64,000 bases of DNA, from the NCBI GenBank assembly GCA_013399115.1, contig VXAA01000169.1, forward strand, positions 158,465-222,464. The letters run 5' to 3'. The notes under the pieces are model-generated. The model had not been told where the DNA came from. It did no database searches and saw only the letters and a program-made list of their open reading frames with translations. The stretch comes from Anseranas semipalmata (taxonomy: Eukaryota > Chordata > Aves > Anseriformes > Anseranatidae). A program made the position numbers and the translations under genes. This document shows, piece after piece, positions 32,601 through 47,500 of the stretch (the stretch's first letter is position 1; the number at the start of each line of letters is the position of its first letter).

Positions 32601-35445
32601 CATGGTATTTTTAGCACAGAATCTCCTATATATTGTATACATTTTATGTTTTTCCCTTAATAGAAAAACTTCTCTGTCATGAAGTAGCATCCAAGTTCAT
32701 GCTGGGAGGGTACTTTGGGTTTTCTTAACAAGTTTCATTCCACTGTCATCTACAGCGACTCAGCTGTAGAGAGAGACAACATCAGGCTCTCTTCACATTT
32801 TCCAGTGCAGGCAGGAAAGAAGCCTAAGACCTAATACTATTTACTCACCCTATCAAAACAACAATCAGTGCTTGCAAACAAACGTCTTGCAACAGTAAGA
32901 ACTATAAAGGAGCTAACTGAAAATGCACAGGACCAGATAAATCAAAGGATTATCTGAAACATTATTGTGCATTACTAATTTCTTCAGGCAGCATGTGAAC
33001 ACTCACTATTGACTGTAATCCACTGGAAAAAAAAAATCTGCATTTGAAAAAACAGTATGATCTTACATGGAGTTTACTGGGTCTATAAAGAGCAACCTCC
33101 TGATGCAAGTTACTGCTGTGCAATCTGCTTATATAAACTTCCCTTTTTATATCGCTCTAGTCTGTCCTAGCTCAACATAAAACCAGCTGTATTATGGGCA
33201 TCTCTGTGGTTCTGATCAAACCACCTGGTGGAGGACAGAAATAATTAGCTCACCATCTGCATTTTGCAGTTTTGAGAGGCCATTTATGCCCACGTGCTGC
33301 GGACATAACCACTTACACAGTAATGGCACTGGGCTGCCCTGGCACCTGTCTGTAAAATGGCAGATTAAATACATTCATTCTATCAGCTGTAATTTAGCAA
33401 GAGCAACGGGAAAAAAAAAAATGATACTCCCAAGACTGCCTCCCTTTCCAGGGCATAGCTCTTTTTAAGTGGATTTTATGTTACACCAGAATTCAGGTGT
33501 GTGACTGGGTGTAAAGAGGTGGGATTTAGAGACAGCATCTTAAATAAAATATCAAGCTCTAGGCAAACACCATCGTTTGCCTTTCAGCTACAGTGGTACT
33601 TTTAAGTCCATGAAAGGACTCATAGTTCAGGGGAACTTACTGTGGTCTATTACTTTGCAACATTCCCCACTGAGCTACCTTAGGATAAAACTACTGCTTC
33701 TGGGGGGACACAGAGGTGGCATATTTGACAAGGTATCTTTCAATTAAATCAGGGAAATCGGCATTGCCTCATTTCAGTATGCTCTTCACTCCCCCCTTCC
33801 TGCCCTCCAGAGGAAACATGGAAACACTTTTTTTTTTTTTTTTTATTCTGCACACCACCCACTGATTCCTGTAGCAGGAGAGAGAGAGGAGGGGGGGGGA
33901 ATCAATATTGCCAACTCAGAGTCAAAACTTCCGAGGGCTTACCTTGTTCTCAGTAAAATGAGTGTATGAAGTTCTACCTATCCTGCCTGTATTTAGAGAG
34001 ATTAATTTTATTTTAGGAACAGCTCTCTCAAATCTGTGTATAATCACATAAACACAATGCCAACTAGACCTGCCAGAAGTAAGACAGTACATCACAGACA
34101 CCCTTTCAGAAGTATCCTGTATTACATATCTGAAAATGGAACTGGAACTTCTGTTCCAGTTTGCCTTTAAATTCAACTTATTCTTCCATTGTGATTTTTA
34201 GCACAGTGGTGAGCTAATTATTACTGCCCTCCATGTAGCTGCTCAGAATATTTAGCTTACCCTTTTTTTTTTGCAGTAGTATCTTCTTATAGATTTATGA
34301 TAGCTATTATACCTATTTTTTCTTTTTAAGAAACTAGTTCTCCTTCTATTGTTCCTTAGCAAAACATTAAGATGGTTGGCATTGAATTATTTAAACTCTC
34401 CCACAAGTATATTTAGCGCTGTTGCAACTAGCAGGGGAGAAAAAGGCCTCTATAAACCACTCAAAGGTCACCTTGGTTGGACTGCAGTATACAAAATACA
34501 AAGGTGGCTAAAAATCACCAGCAGCACCAGCAGACCTTCAGAAACAGCTAGAATTACTCTGGCTTCCAATGCATGACAGATAAAGCTTTCCCCTACTCCC
34601 TAAGTTGTATGTCTTTCCTTCACTGTATTTTCACCTTTAAAAGTGCATTTTGGAAAGTGATAATGATCAACGAGATGCATTCTGAACAAAAAGGGGAAAT
34701 AGACCAAGTGACTTTAATATTTTCCAAGTTTCCTCATAATACGAGAGATACTGGTAGCACACAGAATTCGGATAGCTGATGGTAAAACCACAGCAGGGAT
34801 GGGCTGATTCATCAAATGTGGATAACTTTAATCACACTACGATGCTGCAATGCTTTTTTGAGGACTGATTCCTCACAAAACACACCTGACACTGGACCTT
34901 ATTTGGGTCTTAGTTTTAGATCAATGTGTCTAATACAACTGCTGACTGGGTAGTCTCAAAGATACCGCCATCAGCTCCGTAGAATCTCTCTGACTCCAGC
35001 ACAATGAGCTGCAATAAAGTACAAGTTTGTGCAAATGAGGAATCTCTACCACACCAATGCTGTACAGACTACTGAAGAGACAAGTTGCTGAATTTTCTGA
35101 GCTTTAACTACAATGCCAAGAAATACCTGCGGTGACAGTTTTCTTGTCGCAGACATTCTTCTACGGTGGTTGTACGATTGCACCTTTTGTCCAAATGCTG
35201 AATTTGCTTAAGTGTGGGTGAGAGTATACACTTTTTAAAAATACAGACAATTCTTAAAATAATACATCATCAGGTCACTATGTTACTGATCTTCACTTTC
35301 AGTGGAGTTGAAAATTTCCCCAAAGAGAGGTAAGAGTCCATCCAGTATTTTCCTTTACTCTTGTATATTCACATTTGCACATACAACATGATACTCATTT
35401 GCAAGAGCCTGGATTCCCACTGTGTCCTCAGGTCCCATTTGACTT
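29640..35445 (-). other. LPGAT1: Probable LPGAT1 3' UTR
   Basis: AT-rich sequence directly following the LPGAT1 stop, without recognisable exons. Several minus-strand AATAAA hexamers occur (32264-32269, 31507-31512, 30882-30887, 29673-29678). The last is followed by a GT-rich element (TGTCACGTGTGTGTA), making it the best candidate distal end. The extent is inferred from these signals only. A moderately CpG-rich patch lies at about 30415-30545. Confidence 0.5.
29673..29678 (-). promoter_or_regulatory. Candidate distal LPGAT1 poly(A) signal
   Basis: AATAAA on the minus strand, followed within about 20-35 bases by the GT-rich run GTCACGTGTGTGTA, the arrangement expected for cleavage and polyadenylation. 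Confidence 0.5.
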
Positions 35446-35597
35446 TTAAAATAGGCAATGATAAAAATACTGTAAGATGCAGTACCACATACCGCCTGAC
35501 AAAAATGCAAGTGATTGTATGCCAACTAGCCACAAATTACTGAGGGTCATCTCCCGAGAAACAGCTTTTGTTTGACCCTGCAGTGGAGGAAAAGCTC
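35446..35597 (-). CDS. LPGAT1: LPGAT1 last coding exon
   Basis: Follows TTTTTCAG. It encodes [20 protein letters not shown], a hydrophobic probable membrane helix ([18 protein letters not shown]) and the terminal QYFYHCLF, then TAA at 35448-35446. The match to the human C-terminus is clear. Confidence 0.95.
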
Positions 35598-38500
35598 CTG
35601 AAAAAGAAAAGAAAATGCATGTAATGCTTCTGCAGCAGGAATGATAGGCTTAATGCATTATTCTTTACCATTGCTGCCTGCCCCAGCAGCAGTGCCCACA
35701 AACAATCAGTTACTTCTGTATTATGCTGTAAATTTTCAAAATAATCACCAGCATTATCAGTCATCCTCAAGAAAATAAGTTTTATTATTAAGAATAATTT
35801 TCATTTTGTTGGTATATAAACTTAAACTTTCCTTAAAAGCAGCCATCCGCACTGTATTCGACCTTTGCAAGGAGATCTAACTGACAACTAAAGTCTTCTA
35901 TGTTATTTTTGAAATCATATTAGTGTCCATATGATCAAACTGAATGGGTTCTGTATAAAGCTTTGCAGCTGTTTGGTAATAATTTTGTATACCGTGAACA
36001 CATACACTCTCAAATTTCCTCTTGAATATGGACATATACACACAACCATATATATCTCTATCTCTATATCTCTATCTCTATATCTCTATCTCTATATCTC
36101 TATCTCTATATCTCTATCTCTATATCTCTATCTCTATATCTCTATCTCTATATCTCTATCTCTATATCTCTATATCTCTATATCTCTATATCTCTATATC
36201 TCTATATCTCTATATCTCTATATCTCTATATCTCTATATCTCTATATCTCTATATCTCTATATCTCTATCTCTTACAATAATTTTTATATGTTGTTTGAA
36301 AACTCATTAGCCAGTCAGGTCATATAGACTACGGAAGAACTCTGATTTGCTATTCTGTTTTCTAAAACAAATTTTTGAAGTGTCTGTTTATATGAGATAG
36401 ATTGGCAGAAGATACAGCTGGCAATTAAAAAAAAATTCATTTTTCCCCATTTTGACTTTTTCTGACTCACAACAGTAAATTGTGTCCGAACACATCACAG
36501 CTTTATGATCATAAGCAAATTCTCTGCATATCTTTACTTCAGTATGTTAAGTAATTTGTGTTATATGTTACTGAGATGCACAAAGCCTAGATGATATGAA
36601 CCACTTTTTTTTTTTCTGTTAATTCTGAACAGTGGATACAAAAACTCTAAATACACCAGATGAAGATGTTCTTGCTACAGCGCTATGGAGTCACAATTAC
36701 TCATAGAGAAACAAGAGATGAGTGATTCAAAGAGTAAAGATATAGCAGTGTCAATTTTGAATCAGAAACCACACAATTTAGGCAATTAGATACCATCAGC
36801 AACTTATCTCTGTCCTTCTCATTTGCAATCATTGGAGGAATTGCAATCAAGCACTTAAGACTAAGCTTTTCTTTCTGTACGAATGCTCTTACATTAAAAA
36901 ATCTCGATGAGCCCCATCCTCCTCTCACTGACACATATTTTCACATGGGCAGATCTGCCACACCGTTCATTCACCAGTAATTCTCACTGCTGATCTCCTG
37001 TTTATCCACCCTACACTACATTTGTTCTTCCATGGCCCGCTTGTTTTTCTGTACCAATGCTGACCTTTGGTTTAAATAACTCTCCTTACTCCTCAGACCT
37101 GACAGCAACTGCTGCTTCCCCTTCCTCCTCTCCCAAGCCAACTTGTATCTTACAGAGAAAATGATCCTTCACTTCGCTAGATGAGACAAGCCAGGCACTT
37201 CCAGTTGTCCTTCACAGAAACAACAACTCCTTCCCCTCAGTCACCTTAGCACCTATTACTGCCCCTCTTCCCGGTTCGATTCATGTTTCTTGAGCAGGGA
37301 TGACAGATCTGTGCGCAGAAATTCCAGATGAGGTTTCAGATTTGGTACAGTGGAAAAAGTATTTCTGTACCTCTACTGAAAATACTCTCCTGCTGCCCTG
37401 TGGGTTGACATTGCTTACTTTTTTTAGTTACAGCACATCAGTTGGCTTATGATCAGAGTGACCAAGGAGCATGATGTCTTCAGTATACTATTATTCATTT
37501 CCAACCTGATAAGCTCCTAGTTTATAGTGTTGTGTGTTTTTTGTTGTTTGTTTGTTTGTTTTTAATTAGTCTCCAAGTGCTAAATGTAATCCCATTTGTG
37601 TTACTGCACTGGTCAAGGTTATCCTGCTCAAGACTTCTGAGAAATCATGCGTTTGCCGATACAAGCTTTCCATTAGCTGCTAGGAATATTTGTGTTGCTC
37701 ACATCTACAGACATTAACTGTAAACAGTTTGAATTTTATCAATGAAGTGTGCAGAATGTACCTATAAGAAAGAATGACACAGTTTCATCTTCAAATTTTA
37801 AGACCTTTTTTTAAGGACATCAAATATTACAGATTTTCCCTAGATCTATTGAAGTCCTTACTAGTTAGGAATACTGCAAAAATTGAAACAATATTTTAGG
37901 CTTAGACTCTTCTCAAATAAAAGTTCTCAAATAAAAGTACTCCAAAGGAATGTATTCCTACTGATGATAATAGATAGTATCAGTAACAAGCTTTTGACAT
38001 TTCAAGTAGCATTAAATGTTACTCTGGCTTAAAACAAATAGTTCACCAAATAAGAATATTTTAATTCCATACCAAAAGTTACTACCTGAAGTAAGCCTTA
38101 TGAACTCAGACAAGTTCCTAAGCAGTGTGTACTACAAAGTCAACATGCTGCAACAGCCCCAAGTTTTAAAAATGCACTAATTTGAGACAATGCAACATTC
38201 CAGTGAAAAGCTAGCTCCTTGGGAGCTTCAGGGATTCCCTTCACATTAGGCCTCGGGACTGGTGGGGTTTTCCAAAAACTGCAATAGCGTATTTGCAGTA
38301 AACTGCGACAGTAAAAGCAAATGCAAGCAAGTTCTCAACTGGCATAATTGGTAGTAACTTTAAATTATGCTAATTTATGCCTAATAAGGTTCTGTATCAT
38401 AGCATTGCATTTATAACGTCTTATTAATTCATGCTCATTACATCAAATTATAACCAAACATCCTATTTTTAGAGCACATTCCAAGGAATAAGTCTGATTG

Positions 38501-41500
38501 TATTCATTATACCATTTGAAATTCTGGTCTAGCTAGGTTTTTAGGCATGACCATTTTATTTAAATGGTATTTGTGAAATAACGTCTCAGTAACAACAATT
38601 CCTTACATCCTATTGACTACATTTTTAAGCAGATTCACAAATTTATTTGTCTAATATATCCATTTGGATCCAAGTTATAGAGCAGGGTCTGACTTTTGCC
38701 ATCAATTATGGCTGAGTGACAGCAGTATTTCACACAGCATAGGACAACTCCGCGTTGCTAAAGAATTCAGTTAAACTTTTTAAGCACCAGAATTGATAAA
38801 TTAAGCAGTCAGAATGGAATCAAAACAGTTTTTGTAATAAATCATCTAACAGAAGTAGCATCTTTGTTTAGTCACTCTGGAATATTAAACTCAGTTGATT
38901 CAACAGACTGTTTTTCTCCTCAGCAGTTGTAATAATCGCTAAGGGATTTATTTTTCTTCAAAAACAAGTTGCATTATTTCATCTGGAGTCTTCCCACTCA
39001 GTCTATGTTTGAGAAACTTCCTTTCCTGTATGTCTAAACAAAACTTATTTTTTCCTCTGTGGATTTTCTTTTTTATTATAACGAGTTCCTCTGGTCCGTA
39101 TTCTAAAAACACGCACACATCCATTAACTGGATGGAAAAAAACAGCCTTGAGGAAACACCTCTCCAGCAAAACATTTACCTGATATTTTAAATCACATTA
39201 CCGAAGGGATACTGGCGAATAATGTTATTAATGCCCTAAACTTATTTAGATCCCTCTGATCCATTAACATTGAAAGTACATTACGATAGAACGACCCAGA
39301 GTATAGCATGGCAAGGAGACCAGCACTCACAGCACAGGGCTGCAGACAAAGACTCCAAAGATGTTATGCTATGCAATTCTTACAGATCTTTCCTATCACA
39401 CCACTTTCTGTTCAGCTTAACGGGAAACAGAAGAGAGCTATGATTCTGGATGACACCTACAGACTACTTAGGTCAGTTTTGTCTAATAGTACAAGTGCCA
39501 GAGGAAGATGCTAAATAGCCACACTAAGATAAAATAAAACCAACTTACATAAGAGTCTTATTTAATCTCTTTTTTCAATAACTTGCTCTTTTTTAAACAC
39601 TGAAGATTCTGTATCTCCTCCAAACTCTAACTTAACAAACTCTGAATACTTTACTGGTACATATAAATGTTCACTATCTCTTTGAATATTGCTAAATTAT
39701 TCCTCTCTGGCAGCAAGTTTCATAGCTGAACTGTGTGTTATTGGTGAAACAAGGGGATTTCCTGAGCTCTGTTTCAAACGAGCCAGCTTCCAAACACTAC
39801 CCAATTCTAATCTTAGCCACGCAAACTATGTTTCCGAGATCATTTCTTAGCATACATTCTTTTGCTACATAAAAAGAAATGTTAGTAACTATATGTATTG
39901 TATTCCTGTGAAAAACGTATACATATTCTTAAATCATTTTGAGATCCTGGTAAGAAAAGACATAATCAAAGCACAATTCTCTTAGCTAGACACCATCCTA
40001 CCTGTTTCATAGAAATGTGTCAAGAGATCCTCCTTTTCAATGAATCGTTGATATAGCCAGTGTGTAAGAGCTTCAGGCTCTGCAGGTACATCTTTAATTG
40101 GAAAAATCCTACCAAAGAAAAAAAAAACAACTCATTCTCTCTGTTTCACAGATCACAAGTATTAAGGATACAAAACCGGAATGGTCCAGGTTACCAGCCA
40201 GATGCACACAGAAGACATAGGCATTATTAGCTTCTACCAAATACAATAGTACAGCATTTGACTGAAGCTAATAAGTTGTGGTTTTATTTTTAATGGAAAA
40301 ATTCCACACTGTATTACTATCCTTTAAAAAATTACTAACCAAGGAGCAACGACATTCATGCACTGAAACCGAAAGACATAAAATACCGAGAACATTCAGC
40401 CACGGTTTTGAAGAACCAGTATTTTAAAAACCCAAAGGAAGAATTACTATTGGTTTTGTACTTTTGCATTGAATACTAGGCTATGTAGAAAAATCAGATG
40501 TCCAGGACAGAATTCACTAAGATACATACAGATAGAAACCCCCAGAACAACCCACCATACCTCAGGGGATTTTTTTCCAAAATAAAATTTCAAGTCTTAC
40601 AGGAATTGTGAAATTTCCTCAGTGGAGTAAGTGCCTTTTGATATATACAAGAAGCGTATATCTGCTGTGTTTCACTGGGAGGCCAACACTGAAGAGACCT
40701 GCGTATCAGGCTAACCTGAAAAATTCACACTCAGAAATGTAAGACCTTTACGGTAGGTTTCTCTTGTCAGGTGAGCTCCCATTTACCCTCTCATTTATGC
40801 TATGCTTTTACTTTCATTAGTGTATTTTTCTTTATTTTTTTTTTAAACACGGTCTTAACTGATTATACTGAAAAGAATTTGTGGTAATAACTTAACCATG
40901 TGGGAAGTGTCTGAACAGATAATGGAATGGCAGACTACAGAAATAAGGGACATGTGTGAAGAATGTTTTTGTTGTTGTTACTGTTTTCAACATCCTTGCT
41001 TGCTTTGTTGCTAAGTCATTTGTGCCTCCTCCTTTCACAGTTCTACACGTGAAAAAATAAGTTGTAAGTGGAGAAGAAAAGCAGCAAAACATTGATCTAA
41101 TGAATGCATAAAAAACAATAGTGCTTTAGTATAGAGAGAAGACTTCAATATAAGGAAATGAACAATTTTATTTCCCCACTACAGCATCAATGTGAACCCA
41201 GATAGTTCTGTAGCCTTTGTAGCAGTTCTACCTACACGTTTCTCAAACTGGAGAGTTCTCCGTGCCAGAAGTCTTTGGCCAAAGACAAAGATTATGAGCC
41301 AGTTGGTGGTCCAGTAAATACCTCAAGTCGGCAGTGTGCACATTAAGAAAATGCAAAAGACGGGTAGTAAAGAACTATCTCATCTTGGAGCCCAGATGTT
41401 ATACAGCAGATCAAAATTAAACCATGTAGAGTCAAGTGAAAACACACCCATGGAGAAGGGACCATTTCTGTTGAGGGCTTAACCTTAAGACAGACTGACT

Positions 41501-44500
41501 CCCTGTCCCCAGACACAACCGAGTTGCCAAGTACTATTTTTACGCTCTTCTGCCTATCTGGTGTGAAGAGATAAAAGGACTCAGCAACTGAATACTGTGT
41601 TTCACAGTATATTTTTGAAGGACAGATGCTTGCTTACGCAAGTTTGAAGATGGTTCAAAACTAACAGAATGCGTGTGGGCTCAGGACAGAAGTCTAGGAT
41701 TACCTGGCTTCACATGCATTTTCCACTGTAAGCTGCAGACATTCTTCACCTCCACCTTCACTGCTCAGTTACTGAATCGATCGACAACTCAATAACCTAA
41801 TTAAGCCTGATATTTTCCTAAGAATGTACCCACTAGTCTGAAAACGTTATCACAATAGCTAACAAGATACTCATTAGAAACTATTTATGAGCTGACACTT
41901 TAATGGAGTAGCAAAGTAGCACAAAAGATGCTAATATTTTGAGAGACTAATGGAGTGCAATATACCAGTTTCCTGCTTGAATCCATTTAGGTTCTTGTAT
42001 GAATCAATACAGTATCAGAATACTTGAATCTCTGGATAAAAAACTCAAACTTTTAAAGAAGTAATTGCAGCCACACCCCTTTTGCATGAATATTAATTTG
42101 AATGAATATTAATGCAGAGTGGAAAACAACTGGTTTTCCAATAATGCTACATTGGCTGTCATATGTTATCAATGATAACTGCTGGTTTATTTAGAAGTCT
42201 TTTCAAACACAGTTTTAGATTATCCGGGTTTATTTATTTTTTACAAGCAGAGCATTCTTATTAATGCTGAGTTTCATTAGAGATGAAATGTCTAAAAGAA
42301 TCCTTAAACTCTGGAAACTAAACATACTGCCACTATGATGCTCGTTCTCTGCCCAACAGATGGCACCTTTAGCTCCTGTGTTTTAAAAGGAGATTGGGTC
42401 CAGGAAAGACAACCGAGAAGTTTAACGTTACAGAACTCTCTACACAGACGGTCCAGAAACAAAGGATGAGAGCATTGCCCTGACTGGAGCAGGTTCATCA
42501 CCAGCAAGGTCTGCCAGCTCTAACATTCAAAGGTGAGGGAAACAGTTTCTTCTTTCCAATGATACACAAATGCTGGTCAATGTGGTCACAGCCTGAGCAC
42601 CGACTTGGCTTCACCCCACTGCTGTGCTTCCAGCATCAGGAATGCCAAAAAGGGAGGAACTCCTCAAGAAAACAAAACGTATTGACATACAGAACTGTGC
42701 TGACAGGGAACAGCAGGTCAACATTTAATATCTGGAGTCTCTTGGGCATCTGAATCCTTCCAGTTTTTGGACAATACTGGTCTCATCCTGAATGAAAATG
42801 TGAGTGTATTTGTTCCTGTTGTGGCAAACAAGGAAATTAATAGCACTGGATAAGACAACTTGACCAGAAAAGTCAAGCAGAATGGAAATACCTCCTTCTT
42901 TCATTTCTTATCAAGGGCACAGCTGCTTCGGTATCACTGGGGGGGTGGTGGCAAACCCCAATAAAGACCGTGCCCCGCTGCAGGCCAAGACCTGAGAAGC
43001 GTCGGTGGAAGCGAGGACGCGCTCCAATGGGAGGCTGCAAGGCAGCGCCGGCAGGAGCACGGGACCTTCCAGCTGGAGGCCACCACCCGCAGCCACGAGG
43101 TGACAGCGGCCAAACAGCACGGGCTCCCAGCAGGGCTGCGGCCGAGGGACGGACACTTCCATAAACCACTACGTGGATGGCTCCGTCCCGAACCAGAAGT
43201 ATTAGCTAAGTCACATTCTGGAAAAGAAAAACTGATTTTTTTTAAAAAAAAAAAAAAGGAAAAGTAACCAACACAGACTTGCTGGAATACACACGAAATC
43301 ATGGAGCCTTACCCACCGACAGGCCATTTGGCTGTCGTGCCCATCCAACCCAAGGAAACACCAGAACCCAGCACACACAGCACAGCTGCACATGCACGAC
43401 TCTCAGCTACAGCTCTCTTCTTGCTGGAAGCCTGGAGAGATCCTCACCTCACCTCAGGCACAATTTTATTCCATAAAGTTTTCAGAATACTCCTCAGACT
43501 GAACAGTGGAAAAATATTTATTTTAACATTTTTCTTTGAGCTTCTGCAAATAACAAAGGTATCACGTTTTTCATCTGCGAGACTGTGAGGAAATCCAATG
43601 ATCATAAAGCTGTCACGAGACATATAACAAGAGAGCAATGCATATCTGGGCAAATAAAATAAAAATCCTGTTTTAGAATATCAGATAAACAAAAAATGGT
43701 TTCAAGAATTGATTCAACGCAAACATCTGAATAAACCAGTTTCTTCAGGTAACATCTGAAGCACAGAACCAGCAGCCTCTCCACTGTCCTCAGAGACCGC
43801 GCCAGAGCTCGCATCCTACCGCCCGGCACCACGGCTGGAAGCAAAGCACACCGCGCTTGTCCCTCTGCAGGGATTTCCTTGGCTCTCCCCGAAGTCAGGG
43901 ACTGCCTGGTTGTAACAAGCCTGAAGGAGGTGAGGGTATTTTGTAAACGACGCTGTGGGCGGATGTTTTTTCAGGTTTCCAAAACACGCAACAGCTCATC
44001 AGCCTCATCATGTTAGCGTTACTGCAATCAACAACAACCTATACTCTCCTCGTTGCGTACAATGTTGTTCTCTCAAACCTCTGTGGCATTACATGTGCGC
44101 ATACACAAGCCTACCACAAAATCCGTTTCTCCACGAATTAAAAAGCATCAGGACTGCCACCATTTACATTGCCTTCCACAGGGACAAAACGTACCCTGGA
44201 AAAGCCCCAACCCGCCACACGTGAACGTTTACTCTTCATACCACATTGCTGGTTACTGCAACTTTAGTCCAAAAGTTAGCAAAAGAATGCCTCACAGGGA
44301 AGCTGGTGCCATCCACTTCTGAAGTGGGTTAACACAAAAATCCTATTTTACTGTCCTTGGCTTTAGTTTCACAGAGGAAACTTACTCCTTGAGTGGCCAC
44401 CCCATCCGACTGCGGCACTTCGAACTCGTGATGAAGCATGTGCGGCGGTACACGTAATGACACAAAAGCTAAAACTCTTGCCAGATTCTTCCCCACCCTT

Positions 44501-47500
44501 TGATGCAGAAGAAAAGGACATGTAAGTACGGAATTATTTTAAGTCAGTTTAATCTGCATTCTTCTGTTCCCCTCATCTCTAATGATCCATCCGACAAGAA
44601 CGCCAGACTGGAAAGGTGACTGTCCTACACTCTGAACAGCACATACCCTTCAGAAGCTACTCCTTCATCCCAAGCAGCAGCCTACAGGCAGCGCTCTCAC
44701 CTGCTACAACACCGCACAGCGCCTGCAGTCACGCCAAGCCTCCATCCCCTCCAGATGGAGAGAGGTTTGCTTTCAATCACAGCGTAAAAACAAAGAGAAA
44801 GCAGAAGCGCACTTTGCACTGACAGGTTTATCACTAACACCAGCAATATCTGCACATACCAATAAATATATGAAGACTGCAAAGCAATTAAAACAATTAA
44901 TATGGTATTTTTACATGCAGAGAGGCCAAAGGAGCTTTATGCAAAAATAACTAGCTAGAACACCTCTGTGAAACTATGCTGTAGAAACAAAGGGCAAAGA
45001 ACAAGAAGACAGAACGAGGATAGTTATCTTAAAATCTACAACTGCAGACCAATTCAAGTAATACATTTCAAGATACGTTACACCTCCTCTCTTCTCAAAA
45101 GCTACCAAATCATTTTCAGAAATACGGCATTTTCAGGAACATTTAACCCATTTTAAATGGTCGTTATTGGAGAAACAACCTCTAATTCTGTATTAAAATG
45201 CTAAAGTTTATAGATACCACCTTTAAGTACCAATCACCTTTCATCATCTGTCCTATCCTGAATTAGCATTCTTTATTACCCCCTACTCTTTCTAAATCTT
45301 ATTTGCTGTTTCAATGACTCTTTAAATAAACTCAGCATGATGGAGGTCATTGGTAGGTCTCGGGCACATCCAAAAATAAGTTACTTGCATAAAAAAGCAT
45401 ATTAAAATGTATTGCTGAACTGGATGCCCTTCATAGGTACTTCTGCAAAACTCATTCAGCAACCACAATACATTCCATTTTATTTATAGCTAAGAGTGTA
45501 GTTTATTTTAATAAATCTGTATTCACATAGACACAGAAAACGAACTTCCTCAGTAGCTGAAAGCTTGTTTCAAAAGCAGCACAGCACAAAAACCGGTATG
45601 ATAAAGAAAGGTGACACAGTTCGTATCTGCATTACAGCAACAGGATGGCTGAGTTAGCTTGATAAAACGTGGCACTTCCATGAAGTATAAACACGGCTGT
45701 CCTCTCTGCCATGGAGAGGGCTACAGCTGGCTCTGACTTTGGGGCCTCTACACCACCCTCACTATTACCCAGTGCAAACTGGGGACATGAGCATACAAGG
45801 GGGGGAAGTTAATGCAAAACAAACCCTACAACACCAAGCCATTCCTGATTGACTGGAGGCTAAGGGTCAAACAAACCTCATAGCGTTTGTTTTTTTTTTA
45901 ATCAGTTTTAAAGTCTTGGGTTTTGACAGCAGAACAGCAGCACTTGGAAAATCTTACTATCAGAGAAACTCAGAGACCAGCTGAGAAATGCCAAGCCAGT
46001 TAGACTGAAGAAGGACTGGTATAAGAAGAAAATAAAATCCCCCCCAAAACAACAAAACCCAGCTCGGTGCGGGAAGAAGTGGGAGCTGAGAATGGTTGCC
46101 TGTTTGCCGTCTTGTTACACAGACACCAAATCACTCAGATGATTTCTACAAAGTGTAATGAATCTGGATTTACGTCCAATGCACATCACAAAACGACCCC
46201 AGCACAAAACTAACCTATTCTGAGAAGGAGACAAACCTTTCTGACAGACCTAGGCAGATCTCATAGCGATTCCTCTAGCTAGAGATGCCTTCCACCTTCT
46301 AGCACGTGACCTTTTCTTCTGCTTACTGCTCTAACAGATGGCCACCCTAATTTCCCCTCGAAAACACCAGCACTGTTTGACCTGGAAAAAGTTAATTAGA
46401 TATTTTCCTCAATTCTTATGTTTCTTAGAGCTAAACCAGTTTTTCACCACCTTCCAGTGAGTTTTGAGAAAAGTCTGTCAGGGTCAAAAATTATTCTATA
46501 GTTAAGTGGGTAAATTCTCACACCCTTGTGTTTTGAAGAATCTGAAATTTGGTAATTGCCCATTTTTCTAGGAAAGTTTCTTTTAACATTTTGAGGAAAA
46601 GTCAAGCCATAGCTTAGCCTAATTATGAGCTGCTGAAAAGCATGTAATTTGTACAGAAAATTGAATTTTGAAAAGCAAGCTTTAACTCATCTACCCAAAT
46701 TGAGCTTTCAACCAAAAATGATTACTGGATTAAACTGAACTTTCTGTGTCATTTCCATCAGCTAGAAAAGCATCTAAAAATGAAAAAATAAGGCTGGTCG
46801 CTGTGTCCTCTAAACTCCTCCTGCTGCTCCCTAAGTAGGATGAAAGAAACAATCCTGCAGTAAAATGACAGGCTATGAGAAAAGAAAAACATGAGATTTG
46901 AAAGACAGTATGGCAGAGACAGATTGTGACCAAGGGGAACAGCAGAGAGGGCTGACTGAACGACCGAAACAAAGGAGGCTCTGCAATCTCTTCCTCTACT
47001 TCAGAGCAAGTAGCAAAGAAAATGACGCACAGCACCAGCAGAAAAAAGCAACATCACACCCTGGACTGCTTTAAACAAAGAAAAAGCATTTTCAAGTCCC
47101 CACTCGCCTTTCACACATTAGAGACTGCATCTGGTCAAATTGTTGTTTACTTCTTCCAAATTTTTTTTTTTTTTAAATGATTTTTCTAGATATACAGAAC
47201 TCAGTTCAAACAAGAGTAAATGAGAAACTGGTGTGCTAGGGCACAGACTGGCACAGAACTTACTCTCTCCCCAGTCATTTAAAATAACCCCCTAAAATGT
47301 ATTTTAAATGTAATCTCCCAAAGCATTCAAAATTAGGAACAATGAGCTAAATTTGATGAAAAAAAAAAAAGATGAACTAGAAGCAGCTCATGTTTCCTGG
47401 TCAAGACATGCAGCTGAACCAGCATACAGGGGTTTGTGGTAGTGTTTTTTTTCCCCTCAGAACCACTCCTGATTAAGATCTGACTCAGCAACAGGATCAA

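Noticed and set aside
35931..36327. Ser/Ile/Leu/Tyr-rich frames of about 100 codons on the plus strand
   Set aside because: They are direct translations of the CTCTAT microsatellite.
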